Shown here piece by piece: positions 15,377 to 24,600 of a DNA stretch of 42,675 bases (position 1 is its first letter; the number at the start of each line of letters is the position of its first letter). The notes under the pieces are model-generated. The model ran no database searches. It was given only the letters and a program-made list of their open reading frames with translations, and had not been told where the DNA came from. This DNA is from Prosthecobacter vanneervenii (GTDB lineage: Bacteria > Verrucomicrobiota > Verrucomicrobiia > Verrucomicrobiales > Verrucomicrobiaceae), in assembly GCF_014203095.1 (NCBI RefSeq), contig NZ_JACHIG010000020.1:1-42675 (forward strand), in the 5' to 3' direction. A program made the translations under genes and the position numbers.

Positions 15377-16903
15377 TCACGCGCCCGCAGCAGGGAGGGC
15401 AGCACGCTGCTCCTTGGAGAGCCATTCGATTTTCAATGCCTTGCCTCCGCTGTCCTTGCCACCGCCAAAGATGTCTCCGGTGTCCTTGAGGGTCACGAAG
15501 ATGATGAAACCAAAGAGCATGAGAGCGCAGGCGGTCTGGACGTATTCGAGGATCCTGCCCTGCGGTGGCTTGCGGCGGATGGCCTCGGCGATGGCCATGG
15601 TGATGTGACCACCGTCCAGCACGGGGAAGGGCATCATGTTGAGGATGGCGAGGTTGATGTTGAAAACGACGCTGAACCACAGCACGAGGCGCCAGCCATC
15701 GGGATGCTGGAAGAGCTTGTAGTAAAGACGGCCGACACCGACGGGACCGCTCATATGCGCAGGGCTGAGGTCGGACTTGGGAGAGATGAGCTTGGACACC
15801 AGATTGCCCATGTGGCGCACGGCATCGCTGATCTGCTCCCAGGGGGTGATGGTGGTGGGAGTGCGCTTGCCTTCCACGTCCCAGGCCACGCCCACCATGG
15901 GGTATTCCTGATGGTCCTCGGTGACCTCCTTGAGATTGTTCTTGTCGGGGATGCGCGGGAGAACGGAGATCTGAATGACTTTTCCTTCGCGCTCAATGTC
16001 CAGCGTGATGCTCTTCCCCGGGTTGGCGCGGATGTAGTCGCCAAGATCTCCAATGCTGCGCAGAGGCCTGCCATCCGCGCGGAGCACGAGGTCATTGGGC
16101 TTGATGCCAGCCTCGTCTGCGGGGCTGTTTTTGGCCACGCCTCCAACCATGGGTGTCATCTGGCCTTCCCAGCCGACGGTGCGCAGCTCAGGGCGCTTGA
16201 AAACAGAGCTCCACCAGGAAGCAGGCTCAGCTTTTTCTTCGATCTTGGGCCAGGCCTTGGGATCGATCTCCATCTTCATCACGCCTTTGTCTGCGCGCTC
16301 CAGCTCGACCTCGATTTTGTCTCCTTCGCTGGCCACCACGCCCCAGCGGACGCTGTCCACCAGACCTTCAAAGCGCTTCACCGGCTGGCCGTCCACCTTG
16401 AGGATTTTGTCTCCAGGCAGGATGCCCGCCTTGGAGGCCGGGCTGTCCTTGGCCACATAACCCACGACGGTGGTGGTGTGGGCTTCGCTTTCCGGCTTGC
16501 CCACGACCCAGACCGACACGGCAAAAGCACAGGCCAGCATGAAGCTGAAAAGGGGGCCGGCAAAGGCGACGATGGCTTTGTCCAGAGGGGTGATGGGAGG
16601 CAGTTGCTCGGTGCTGGCTTCGCCCTCCAGGCCGCCCATGGGCGCCATCTGCGGCAGTGCCACAAAACCACCAGCGGGAATGCTGCCGAGGCCGTACTCC
16701 ACGCCGTTGATGGTTTTCTTCCAGATGGGCTTGCCAAACCAGATGTAAAACTTGTCGATCTTCAGACCACGCCAGCGCGCTGCCAGGAAGTGGCCCCACT
16801 CGTGCACGACGATCATGAGGTTGAAGACCAAGATCACCTCCAGGATGAGAATGATGAAACGAATCATCTCACCAAAGGTGCCGAGAGAGGAAAGCCATGC
16901 CAT
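15377..16903 (-). CDS. rseP: Site-2 protease RseP (intramembrane zinc metalloprotease)
   Basis: 508 residues, longer than E. coli RseP (about 450) because of extended inter-PDZ sequence. The zinc motif HEWGH is at residues 34-38 in the first membrane helix, and the third ligand region NMMPFPVLDGGH lies near residue 430. Two PDZ domains are recognisable, at about 145-225 (VVGYVAKDSPASKAGILPGDKILKVDG) and 250-320 (MVGGVAKNSPADEAGIKPNDLVLRADG). It cleaves membrane-anchored anti-sigma factors and leftover signal peptides within the inner membrane. In many bacteria rseP follows cdsA and dxr; here cdsA lies about 4 kb away on the other strand, so the usual cluster is split. Confidence 0.96.
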   Translation of the reverse strand: MAWLSSLGTFGEMIRFIILILEVILVFNLMIVVHEWGHFLAARWRGLKIDKFYIWFGKPIWKKTINGVEYGLGSIPAGGFVALPQMAPMGGLEGEASTEQLPPITPLDKAIVAFAGPLFSFMLACAFAVSVWVVGKPESEAHTTTVVGYVAKDSPASKAGILPGDKILKVDGQPVKRFEGLVDSVRWGVVASEGDKIEVELERADKGVMKMEIDPKAWPKIEEKAEPASWWSSVFKRPELRTVGWEGQMTPMVGGVAKNSPADEAGIKPNDLVLRADGRPLRSIGDLGDYIRANPGKSITLDIEREGKVIQISVLPRIPDKNNLKEVTEDHQEYPMVGVAWDVEGKRTPTTITPWEQISDAVRHMGNLVSKLISPKSDLSPAHMSGPVGVGRLYYKLFQHPDGWRLVLWFSVVFNINLAILNMMPFPVLDGGHITMAIAEAIRRKPPQGRILEYVQTACALMLFGFIIFVTLKDTGDIFGGGKDSGGKALKIEWLSKEQRAALPAAGA

Positions 16904-17096
16904 AGAAACGGAGGTTGGGGGGGATCAGAAGGAGAGCAGCGGGATTGCCACGCATTCGCCTGATGCAGGCGAAAATTTAACACCCCCCCACGGGTGGCGC
17001 AAATGATGTGGGGAAGTTTATGACAAATCTAAGGAGTGAAATATTTGCCATCCCCGCCTGTCAGGCGTATCCCCGTAGCCTCTTGCCCCTATCACC

Positions 17097-17870
17097 ATGA
17101 TTTTGACTCGCGCCATCCTCATGCTGCTCATCCCCTGGATGATGATTTCCTGCCGTACCGCCAAAAGCGTGGTGGCCGCAGTCGATGTGAAACCTACAGG
17201 CTTCCTGCCCCATGCCAGTGAACTGAAGGAAAACCGTAAAAGATCTCCCTTCATCGGCAACTGGTGGACGACCGACAAGCGCGTGCTGGCAGCCACCGAG
17301 AAGGTGAAGACCATCTACATCGCCCCGGTTGTTTCGGATCAGCTGCGCCCCATGAAGCAGAAGTTCACCCAGATGGAGTTCAGCGAAAAACGCCGCGACG
17401 CCAAGATGAAGATGCTGCTGACCTACGCGCATGACAAATTTGTCAGCGCCTTCAAAGCGAACAAAAAGTCTCGCTTCACCGTCGTGGACGAACCGGCCAA
17501 GGACGCGATGACCCTGAAACTCTCCATCATCGAGTGGGAGCCCAACACCTACTCCGGCCTCGTGGTGCGTGAGGCGGTGGATCTGGTGACCCTGCCCATG
17601 GTGGGAGGCAGTGTGCTGGGCAAACCCTCGCGTGGCACCATTGCCATCGAAGGTGTCCTGACAGAACCCAAGACAGGCAAATCTTACTTCGAATTTGCTG
17701 ACAAAGAAGAGGCCAAGACCCTGTTCTTTTTCTTCCCGCAGGAGCTGTTTCCCACGGGACAGGCCAAGTTTGCCATCCGGGAATGGGCCACACAGTTTGA
17801 GAAGCTGATGAGCACGCCCGATGACAAGCAGATCAAGGACAGCATGCCATTCCAGATCATTGGATTTTAA
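17097..17870 (+). CDS. DUF3313-like lipoprotein
   Basis: 257 residues. The N-terminus is a lipoprotein signal with MMISC as the lipobox (Cys at about residue 19). The opening PTGFLPHASELKENRKRSPFIGNWW and later IYIAPVVSDQL, VVDEPAKDAMTLKLSIIEWEPN resemble the DUF3313 family of secreted lipoproteins found across Gram-negative bacteria, which have no assigned function. It should be an outer- or inner-membrane lipoprotein facing the periplasm. The upstream 190 bases, between divergent rseP and this gene, must hold promoters for both, but none is clear. Confidence 0.65.
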   Translation: MILTRAILMLLIPWMMISCRTAKSVVAAVDVKPTGFLPHASELKENRKRSPFIGNWWTTDKRVLAATEKVKTIYIAPVVSDQLRPMKQKFTQMEFSEKRRDAKMKMLLTYAHDKFVSAFKANKKSRFTVVDEPAKDAMTLKLSIIEWEPNTYSGLVVREAVDLVTLPMVGGSVLGKPSRGTIAIEGVLTEPKTGKSYFEFADKEEAKTLFFFFPQELFPTGQAKFAIREWATQFEKLMSTPDDKQIKDSMPFQIIGF

Positions 17871-18020
17871 GAAATCCTAAGATTTGTAACGCTCTCCATC
17901 ATAATATCCAGAGCGACTCCATTTGGGCGAAATTATACTTTGCCCGACCTCAGGCTAAAACGTTGCCAGTGCGGGGGATTTTGTGGCTAATCCAGTCACT
18001 AACTCCCGCTCGCCGTGAAA

Positions 18021-18473
18021 ATGCAGTCTCTCTCATCCCTTCTGGTGCTTCTGGTCGGCGTCTCGCTGGCCATGACCTCCTGCCAGTATCCGTATGGCTA
18101 CGGCTACAACTCGTCGGGCCCATATGCGGGCACCTTCATTCCCTACCGCTACACGGGTCGCGGCCCGATCGGTGACCTGTCCTCCAGTGCGCTGGGTGCC
18201 AACCGCGACCACTACTACTACGTGATCCGTGGCAATGATGCCGGGAAGCGCTACTACGGCGCCCGGCCAGTGAACAGCCGACCGGCCTCCATCTACCCGC
18301 GCTCGTACCAGCTGCATCCGTATTACTCGAACAGTCTGTATAGCAGCCCCTACTACAGCCGCAGTTCCTCCTCCGTTTACAGCCGAACCAACCGGCCCTG
18401 GGGTGGTGGCTACGGCTTTGGCCAGCCTTTTAACTGGGGCATCGGCCTCGGGCTGGGATCGTGCTGGTTCTGA
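18021..18473 (+). CDS. Tyr/Ser/Gly-rich small lipoprotein
   Basis: 150 residues from ATG 18021; a GTG two codons earlier is also possible. The signal peptide ends in AMTSC, a good lipobox. The mature part is very rich in Tyr, Ser, Gly and Pro (YPYGYGYNSSGPYAG, YYSNSLYSSPYYSRSSSSVYS) and ends in a Gly-rich hydrophobic tail, GGGYGFGQPFNWGIGLGLG. Such composition is common in surface-exposed or matrix-associated proteins of low structural order. No family was recognised. A strong terminator follows 26 bases after the stop. Confidence 0.7.
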   Translation: MQSLSSLLVLLVGVSLAMTSCQYPYGYGYNSSGPYAGTFIPYRYTGRGPIGDLSSSALGANRDHYYYVIRGNDAGKRYYGARPVNSRPASIYPRSYQLHPYYSNSLYSSPYYSRSSSSVYSRTNRPWGGGYGFGQPFNWGIGLGLGSCWF

Positions 18474-18498
18474 TCAGCACTTCAGCTCCTACTTTGAC

Positions 18499-18530
18499 AC
18501 CCGCGCTGTGGCAGCACAGCGCGGGTTTTT
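18499..18530 (+). terminator. Strong rho-independent terminator
   Basis: CCCGCGCTGTG (18500-18510) pairs perfectly with CACAGCGCGGG (18515-18525) around the 4-base loop GCAG, followed directly by TTTTT. The stem of 11 pairs and the T run make this the clearest terminator in the window. It ends the lipoprotein transcript and lies just past the stop of the convergent RidA gene. Confidence 0.93.
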
Positions 18531-18539
18531 CATGCCACG

Positions 18540-19001
18540 TTACTGGAGCTCGAAAATGCCCTCGATCTCGACAGCGATGTTTCCTGGCAGGGAGCCCATG
18601 CCCACGGCACTGCGGGCACCGATGCCGTTCTCCTCACCCCACACCTGGCCAAAGAGCTCGCTGCAACCATTGATGACCTTGGGATGATCTCCAAAATCGG
18701 GCGTGCTATTGACCATACCCAGCAGCTTCACCACGCGCTTGACGCGGTCCAGGCTGCCGAGCTCGCTTTTCAGCGTGGCGAGCAGGGCCAGGGCAGTCTG
18801 CCGGGCGGCGGCTTTGCCTTCTTCGAGGGTGAGATCTGCACCAACTCGCCCGGTGAGGTATTCCCCATCTCCGAGGTAGGGGCCGTGACCTGAAACGTAA
18901 GCAATGTTTCCGACGATCACGACCGGTTTGTAAACACCGCCGCGCGGTGGGGCTGATGGCAGGGTGAGTCCGAGGGTGGTGATTTGCTGTTCTGCGCTCA
19001 T
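18540..19001 (-). CDS. RidA/YjgF-family protein
   Basis: 153 residues, of the longer RidA subgroup (Atu1372-like) that starts with a TLGLTLPSAPPRGGVYKPVV segment. The family core follows: VGNIAYVSGHGPY, AARQTALALLATLKSELGSLDRVKRVVKLLGMVNSTPDF, and the C-terminal GARSAVGMGSLPGNIAVEIEGIFEL with the conserved Arg that holds the substrate carboxylate. RidA proteins hydrolyse reactive enamine/imine intermediates formed by PLP enzymes; this subgroup's substrate is less certain. Cytoplasmic. It lies 33 bases downstream of pgsA on the same strand. Confidence 0.9.
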   Translation of the reverse strand: MSAEQQITTLGLTLPSAPPRGGVYKPVVIVGNIAYVSGHGPYLGDGEYLTGRVGADLTLEEGKAAARQTALALLATLKSELGSLDRVKRVVKLLGMVNSTPDFGDHPKVINGCSELFGQVWGEENGIGARSAVGMGSLPGNIAVEIEGIFELQ

Positions 19002-19034
19002 GGAGGTCAGGGGGAGTTCGTGAAATGACTGGAT

Positions 19035-19634
19035 TCAGGCATCGTCAAACATGTGCCTGTTCTTCCAAAAATAACTGAAACCAGACACCAGGGTGAGCAG
19101 TGTGGTGAAGTACATCACCCCTGCAGCAACCATGCGTTCCACCTCCGGACTGGCTGTGAAGGCCGCATGGGTGAAACCAAAAATGGGTTCTCCCGAAGCC
19201 TGGCGCATCATGAAGTAGATGACCGTGAGGATCTGCCAGAGCATCTTGTGCTTGCCCAACGTCTCTGCGGCCAGCACCGCCCCCTGCCCTGCCGCCACCA
19301 GCCGGATACCAGTCACAAAAAACTCCCGCGAAAGGATCACGATGGCGATCCACGCAGGCAGCCGTGAGGCCTCGGGGATGTTTGTGTCGGAGGCCAGAAG
19401 AATGAAGGCGGCGGCGATGAGGATCTTGTCTGCCAGCGGGTCGAAGAGCTTGCCAAAGTTGGTCACGATGCCACGTGCCCGCGCTATCTTGCCGTCGTAG
19501 TAGTCGGTGATGGAGGCCACGCCAAAGACCAGCAGGGCCAGCGACACGGTGTTGGCCCAAGGAATATAAAAGCACACCACAAACACCGCCGTGAGGACGA
19601 GGCGGGAGAGAGTGAGCTTGTTGGGCAGGTTCAT
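19035..19634 (-). CDS. pgsA: CDP-diacylglycerol-glycerol-3-phosphate 3-phosphatidyltransferase
   Basis: 199 residues, typical of PgsA. The CDP-alcohol phosphotransferase motif is complete: Asp44, Asp47-Gly48, Ala51-Arg52, Gly61, Asp65 and Asp69 in the D-x2-DG-x2-AR-x8-G-x3-D-x3-D pattern. Several hydrophobic segments span the inner membrane. It makes phosphatidylglycerol phosphate from CDP-diacylglycerol and glycerol 3-phosphate, the committed step to PG and cardiolipin. The CDP-diacylglycerol supplier cdsA lies about 1 kb away, so the two consecutive steps are clustered. PgsA rather than another family member is supported by the opening NLPNKLTLSRLVL. Confidence 0.93.
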   Translation of the reverse strand: MNLPNKLTLSRLVLTAVFVVCFYIPWANTVSLALLVFGVASITDYYDGKIARARGIVTNFGKLFDPLADKILIAAAFILLASDTNIPEASRLPAWIAIVILSREFFVTGIRLVAAGQGAVLAAETLGKHKMLWQILTVIYFMMRQASGEPIFGFTHAAFTASPEVERMVAAGVMYFTTLLTLVSGFSYFWKNRHMFDDA

Positions 19635-19732
19635 GCGGGTTGGGCTTCTCTGTCTAGCGAAGGAATCCCCCTGCTGTCAACGACAGGCCTGCAACGAAAG
19701 AGCTTTGCCGTGGTGAATCCAGGCAGCCGTGG

Positions 19733-20596
19733 TCAGGGGCCGGAGGGTTTTTGCAGCGTCGGCTCGCCTTTGAGCCAGCCGAGAGAAGTCAGAAACTTAT
19801 CCGTGGCCAGCAGGGTCTCGTAGTAAAACTGCACTTTGCCGCCTTTGCCGGGATTGAAGAATCCATGCCCTTGTCCTTCGTAAAAGACGGCCTCACAGCG
19901 CACGCCTGCTTTGGTCATGTTCTCCTTGAAGCGCTCGACCACTGCCACGGGGATGAGCTTGTCCTGGGTGCCGAGAAACACAATCGCGGGCGGATCATCA
20001 GCGGTGATGTTGTGCGCTGGAGAATATTCCTTGTAGTGCTCTCCCACTCTGGCGTGGCCCCAGCCCTGGTCGGGACCGTTGTCGAAGACCGGATTGAACA
20101 AGGCCAACGCGTTGGCCTTGGGGGAGATTTTCAGATCATCCTGTGGATCATCCAGCCCCTCCACCATGCCGACGAATGCCGCCAGATGGCCACCGGCGCT
20201 GCCGCCACCGGCTCCGATGCGGGCGGGGTCGATGCCCAGCTCTGCGGCATGGCCGCGAACCCAGCGCATGGCGGATTTGGCATCGTGAACGCAGTCGATG
20301 GGCGGACCAGCATCTCCCTTCTTGATCAGACGATACTCCACCTGAATGCAGACCATGCCGCGCGTAGCCAGGTACTCGCTGTGCTGGGTGAACTGGGTTG
20401 GACCGCCGCCCACCCAGCCACCACCGTGGAAGAACACCAGCGCCGGGCGCTGATCGGTGCTTTTCCAGTCTGGCGGATTGACGATGGTGAGCTTCAGCTC
20501 GCGCTCTCCCACCTTTTTGTAAATGCGGCTGATGGGCTCTGCGGCAGGCAGAGAGACGAGCTGACAGAATAGAAGAGAAAGGACGAAGTGACGCAT
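19733..20596 (-). CDS. Secreted alpha/beta-hydrolase (esterase, BD-FAE/HSL type)
   Basis: 287 residues with a signal peptide ending near SLPAA (about residue 19). Oxyanion motif HGGGW at 57-61, nucleophile Ser133 in GGGSAGGHLAA, and candidate acid and base at Asp212 (GTQDKLIP) and His244 (GQGHGFFN), so the triad is complete. This layout is that of the BD-FAE/hormone-sensitive-lipase esterases that remove acetyl or feruloyl groups from plant polysaccharides, and similar genes are abundant in verrucomicrobia. It acts in the periplasm or outside. It is divergent from cdsA and lies about 100 bases upstream of pgsA on the same strand. Confidence 0.88.
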   Translation of the reverse strand: MRHFVLSLLFCQLVSLPAAEPISRIYKKVGERELKLTIVNPPDWKSTDQRPALVFFHGGGWVGGGPTQFTQHSEYLATRGMVCIQVEYRLIKKGDAGPPIDCVHDAKSAMRWVRGHAAELGIDPARIGAGGGSAGGHLAAFVGMVEGLDDPQDDLKISPKANALALFNPVFDNGPDQGWGHARVGEHYKEYSPAHNITADDPPAIVFLGTQDKLIPVAVVERFKENMTKAGVRCEAVFYEGQGHGFFNPGKGGKVQFYYETLLATDKFLTSLGWLKGEPTLQKPSGP

Positions 20597-20673
20597 ATTC
20601 GAAGGGCGCTAGAACGACTGCGGAGCAAACCAGTTTGCAAAAGAAGCGGAATGGCCGTGAATCTTGCGCAGCT

Positions 20674-21624
20674 ATGGCTGCTCTTTCCGATCCCGCGCTG
20701 AGGCGTTTGCTTTTGGGTACGCTGGTTTTGCTCGTCCTCGCCTCGGTCATCGGCCGGGCACTGGCCAGAAAAGCGGCCACAGACGCCGCCAAGGCCACGG
20801 TGGCCAACCTGAATGCACGCACCCGGGCGTGGTGGGGCATGGTGGCGGTCTTTGCCACCGCACTGGCTGTGGGCCCCAAGGGCACCGTGTTGATGTTTGG
20901 CATCAGCTCCTTCATGGCGCTGCGGGAGTTCATCACCCTGACGCCCACGAGGCCCGGAGACCACCGCACGCTGTTCTGGGTGTTCTTCGTCATCACGCCG
21001 CTGCACTATTACTTTCTGGCCACGTGGTGGTACATCCTGTTTCTCATCCTGATCCCGGTCTACGCTTTCCTTTTCATCCCGCTGCGCTCCGCCCTCGCAG
21101 GAGATTGTGATCATTTTCTGGAGCGCACGGCCAAGATACAGTGGGGCCTGATGGTCTGCGTGTACTGCATCAGCTACGCGCCAGCACTGCTCTGGGTGGA
21201 TGTACCCGGCTGGCAGGAGCCGCGGGCCAATCTGCTTTTCTGGTTTGTGGCGGTCGTGGAGCTCAGCGATGTGATGCAGTACGTGTGGGGCAAGACCTGC
21301 GGGAAGCACAAGATAGCCCCCACGGTGAGTCCGGGCAAAACGTGGGAGGGATTCATCGGTGGAGGTCTGACGACCACGGCGCTCGGAGCTGGCCTGTGGT
21401 GGGCCACGCCCTTCTCCCCGCTGCAGGCTTCGGCGATGGCGGCGCTCGTGGTAGTGATGGGTTTTGCAGGAGGGCTGGTGATGTCTGCCATCAAGCGTGA
21501 CCGAGGGGTGAAAGACTGGGGCGGGGCGATCGCCGGCCACGGCGGCTTTATGGACCGGTTTGACTCCCTGGCCTTTGCCGCGCCGGTGTTTTTCCACGCC
21601 ACGAGCTATTTCTTTGGACGCTGA
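20674..21624 (+). CDS. cdsA: Phosphatidate cytidylyltransferase (YnbB-type CdsA)
   Basis: 316 residues from ATG 20674; an in-frame TTG at 20635 is less likely. About eight membrane helices. The CdsA signature is present near the C-terminus: SAIKRDRGVKDWG followed by GHGGFMDRFDSL. SDVMQYVWGK and HKIAPTVSPGKTWEGFIGG are characteristic of the larger YnbB branch rather than the classic E. coli CdsA. It makes CDP-diacylglycerol from CTP and phosphatidic acid in the inner membrane, feeding pgsA nearby. An uncharacterised membrane-facing start (residues 10-35) precedes the catalytic part. Confidence 0.92.
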   Translation: MAALSDPALRRLLLGTLVLLVLASVIGRALARKAATDAAKATVANLNARTRAWWGMVAVFATALAVGPKGTVLMFGISSFMALREFITLTPTRPGDHRTLFWVFFVITPLHYYFLATWWYILFLILIPVYAFLFIPLRSALAGDCDHFLERTAKIQWGLMVCVYCISYAPALLWVDVPGWQEPRANLLFWFVAVVELSDVMQYVWGKTCGKHKIAPTVSPGKTWEGFIGGGLTTTALGAGLWWATPFSPLQASAMAALVVVMGFAGGLVMSAIKRDRGVKDWGGAIAGHGGFMDRFDSLAFAAPVFFHATSYFFGR

Positions 21625-21665
21625 AGCCGGAAAGCCCGGCGGCCCGGCCTTCGTACTCCAAGGTC

Positions 21666-24600
21666 ATGCTTTACCGCGCCCTTATCGCAGCCTCCCTTCT
21701 GACCGCCACCGCCTCTGCGGCGACGAAGCTCGACTTCAACCGCGACATCCGGCCGATCCTGAGCGACAACTGCTTTGCCTGCCACGGCTTTGACGCCAAG
21801 AAGCGCAAGGCCGATCTGCGGCTGGACGTGGCCGAGGGTGCCTACAAAGCCATCGACGGTGCTTTCCCCATCAAACCAGGAAACCCGGATGTGAGCACCA
21901 TCATCCAGCGCATCCTGACCAAGGATGAAGATGAAGTGATGCCGCCGCCGGAGTCCAACAAGCACGTGAGTCCGGCGCAGGTGGAGATCCTGAAGCGCTG
22001 GATCAAGGAAGGCGCGGAATACAAGAAGCACTGGAGCTTTGAAGCGCCGGTCAAAACAGCGCCCCCGGTAGTTAAAGGCGGCACCATTCGCAATCCGATC
22101 GACGCCTTTATCCAGTCACGGCTGACGGAGGAAAAACTGACACCGCAGCCTGAGGCATCGAAGGAGACACTCATTCGTCGTGTGACGCTGGACCTGACTG
22201 GCCTGCCGCCCACGCTGGCGGAGGTGGATGCCTTTCTGGCAGACAACAGCCCTGATGCGTATGAAAAAGTCGTGTCCCGCCTGCTGAAGTCCGAACGCTA
22301 TGGCGAGCACATGGGACGCTACTGGCTGGATGCGGCGCGCTATGCCGACACCCACGGCCTGCATCTGGACAATGAGCGCAGCATGTGGCCCTACCGCGAC
22401 TGGGTGGTGCGCGCCTTCAACCAAAACCTGCCTTACGACCAGTTCACCATCTGGCAGCTTGCGGGAGATCTGCTGCCAAACCCCACCATCGACCAGCAGA
22501 TCGCCTCCGGGTTCAACCGCTGCAATGTGACGACCAGCGAAGGCGGCAGCATCAATGAGGAGTTCATCTTCCGCTATGCCGTGGACCGCACGGAATCCAC
22601 CGTGGCAGTGTGGATGGGGCTCACCGCTGGCTGTGCCGTGTGCCACGACCACAAGTTTGACCCCATCTCGCAGAAGGAGTTTTACTCCCTGTACGCCTTC
22701 TTCAACAGCGCTGCAGATCCGGCCATGGACGGCAACATTCTGCTGACGCCGCCGATCCTGCGCCTGAGCAACGAGGAGCAGAAGAAGCAGCTGGCGGTGC
22801 TGGATCAAAAGCTGGCCGCCACGGAAACGAAAATCCGCAACGCCATCCAGTCCATTCAATACACCGACCCCGCCACGCTGAACCCGCCTCCCCCCGTGCA
22901 AAGCAGCGAGCTGGTGTGGTTTGAGGATGCATTCCCTGCAGGTGCCAAGGTCGGCGTGGCTGGAGCGCCGACTCAGTTTGTGACCAAGGACAAGGGACCG
23001 GTGTTTAGCGGGAATGCCGCGCTCAAACGAACCGCCACCGGTGTGGCGCAGGATTTCTTCACCAATGGCGCCAAGTATGAAATCCCGCCCAACGGCAAGA
23101 TCAGCGTGCAGTGCTACATTGATCCCGCCAATCCGCCCAAGGCCATCATGCTGCAGTTCCACACCTCGGGCTGGAACCATCGCGCCGTGTGGGGTCAGGA
23201 GGGAGCCATCCCCTTTGGCCAGGTGCGCACGCCGGAAAAGGTGCAGATGGGAGCGCTGCCCAAGGAGGGGGAGTGGGTGAAGCTGGAAGTGCCCGCTGAG
23301 AAACTGGGCCTGAAGCCTGGCATCAAGGTCAACGGCTTTGCCTTCACGCAGTTTGACGGAACCGTCTATTGGGATCGTCTGGCTATGAACTCCCGTGTCG
23401 ATCCCGCCAAAGACACGCAGTGGTCCTGGAGCAAGTGGGTGGAGAAAAAGCAGGGCACGCGCGTGGCCGAGCTGCCCAATGACCTGCAGACGCTGGTGCG
23501 TGGCAAGAAAGCCGCCGAGTGGTCCGAGCAGGAAGTGGCCAAGCTCAAGGCATGGTGGTTTGAAAACGAATACCAAGGCGCACGCAGCCTGGTGGATGGA
23601 GCACGCGCCGAGAAGCTGGCTCTGGAGGGGCAAAAGAAGACGCTCTACGATGTGATCCCCGCCACCTTTGTGATGGCCGACCTGCCTGAAAAGCGCGAGA
23701 GCTTTGTGATGGATCGCGGGCAGTATGACAAGCCCAAGGACAAGGTGACGCGCAGCACGCCGGCCATCTTCCCGCCGCTGCCGCAGCAGGCCGAACACAC
23801 GCGCATGGACCTGGCCAAGTGGCTTCTCAGCCCGCAGCACCCGCTGACCGCGCGTGTGGAGGTAAACCGCCTGTGGCAGCAGTTCTTTGGCATCGGTCTG
23901 GTCAAGACGAGCAACGACTTCGGCTCCCAGGGCGAGCCCCCCAGCCACCCCGAGCTGCTCGACTGGCTGGCCGTGACCTTCCGTGAGAGCGGCTGGGACA
24001 TGAAGGCCTTTGCACGCCTGATCGTGACCTCCCATACCTACCGGCAGAGCGCGCAGTGCTCCGATGTCGTGCTGCAAAAGGACCCCGAAAACCGCCTGCT
24101 GGCACGGGGCCCGCGCTTCCGCCTGGATGCCGAGGCCGTGCGCGATGAGGCGCTGTTTGTCTCCGGCCTGCTCAGTCCCAAAATCGGCGGCAAGAGCGTG
24201 AAGCCCTATCAGCCTGAGAACATCTGGGAACCCGTGGGCTTTGGCGGCAGCAACACGCGCAACTATATCCAGGACCACGGCGAGTCCCTCTACCGTCGCA
24301 GCCTTTACACCTTCTGGAAGCGCACCGCCCCGCCGCCGAACATGACCGCCTTTGACGCGCCGAACCGCGAGAGCTACTGCCTGCGCCGCGAACGCAGCAA
24401 CACCCCGCTGCAGGCGCTGACGCTGATGAACGATGTGCAGTTCTTTGAAGCCGCGCGCAACTTTGCCCAGCGCGTCATGCAGTCACAGACAGGCACAGAT
24501 GCACGCATCACCGCCCTCTTCCGCACCGCCACCGGTCGCTACCCCAGCGCCCAGGAGGCCGAGATCATCCTACAGTCCTACCAGAAGGAACTTGCCTCCT

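Noticed and set aside
15194..16963. Open frame of 589 codons antisense to rseP
   Set aside because: rseP carries intact HEWGH and LDGG motifs; the antisense product is His/Asp-rich noise.
22116..24278. Long open frame of 720 codons antisense to the DUF1549/DUF1553 gene
   Set aside because: Shadow of a well-supported gene, with His/Gly/Ala-rich product and no motif.
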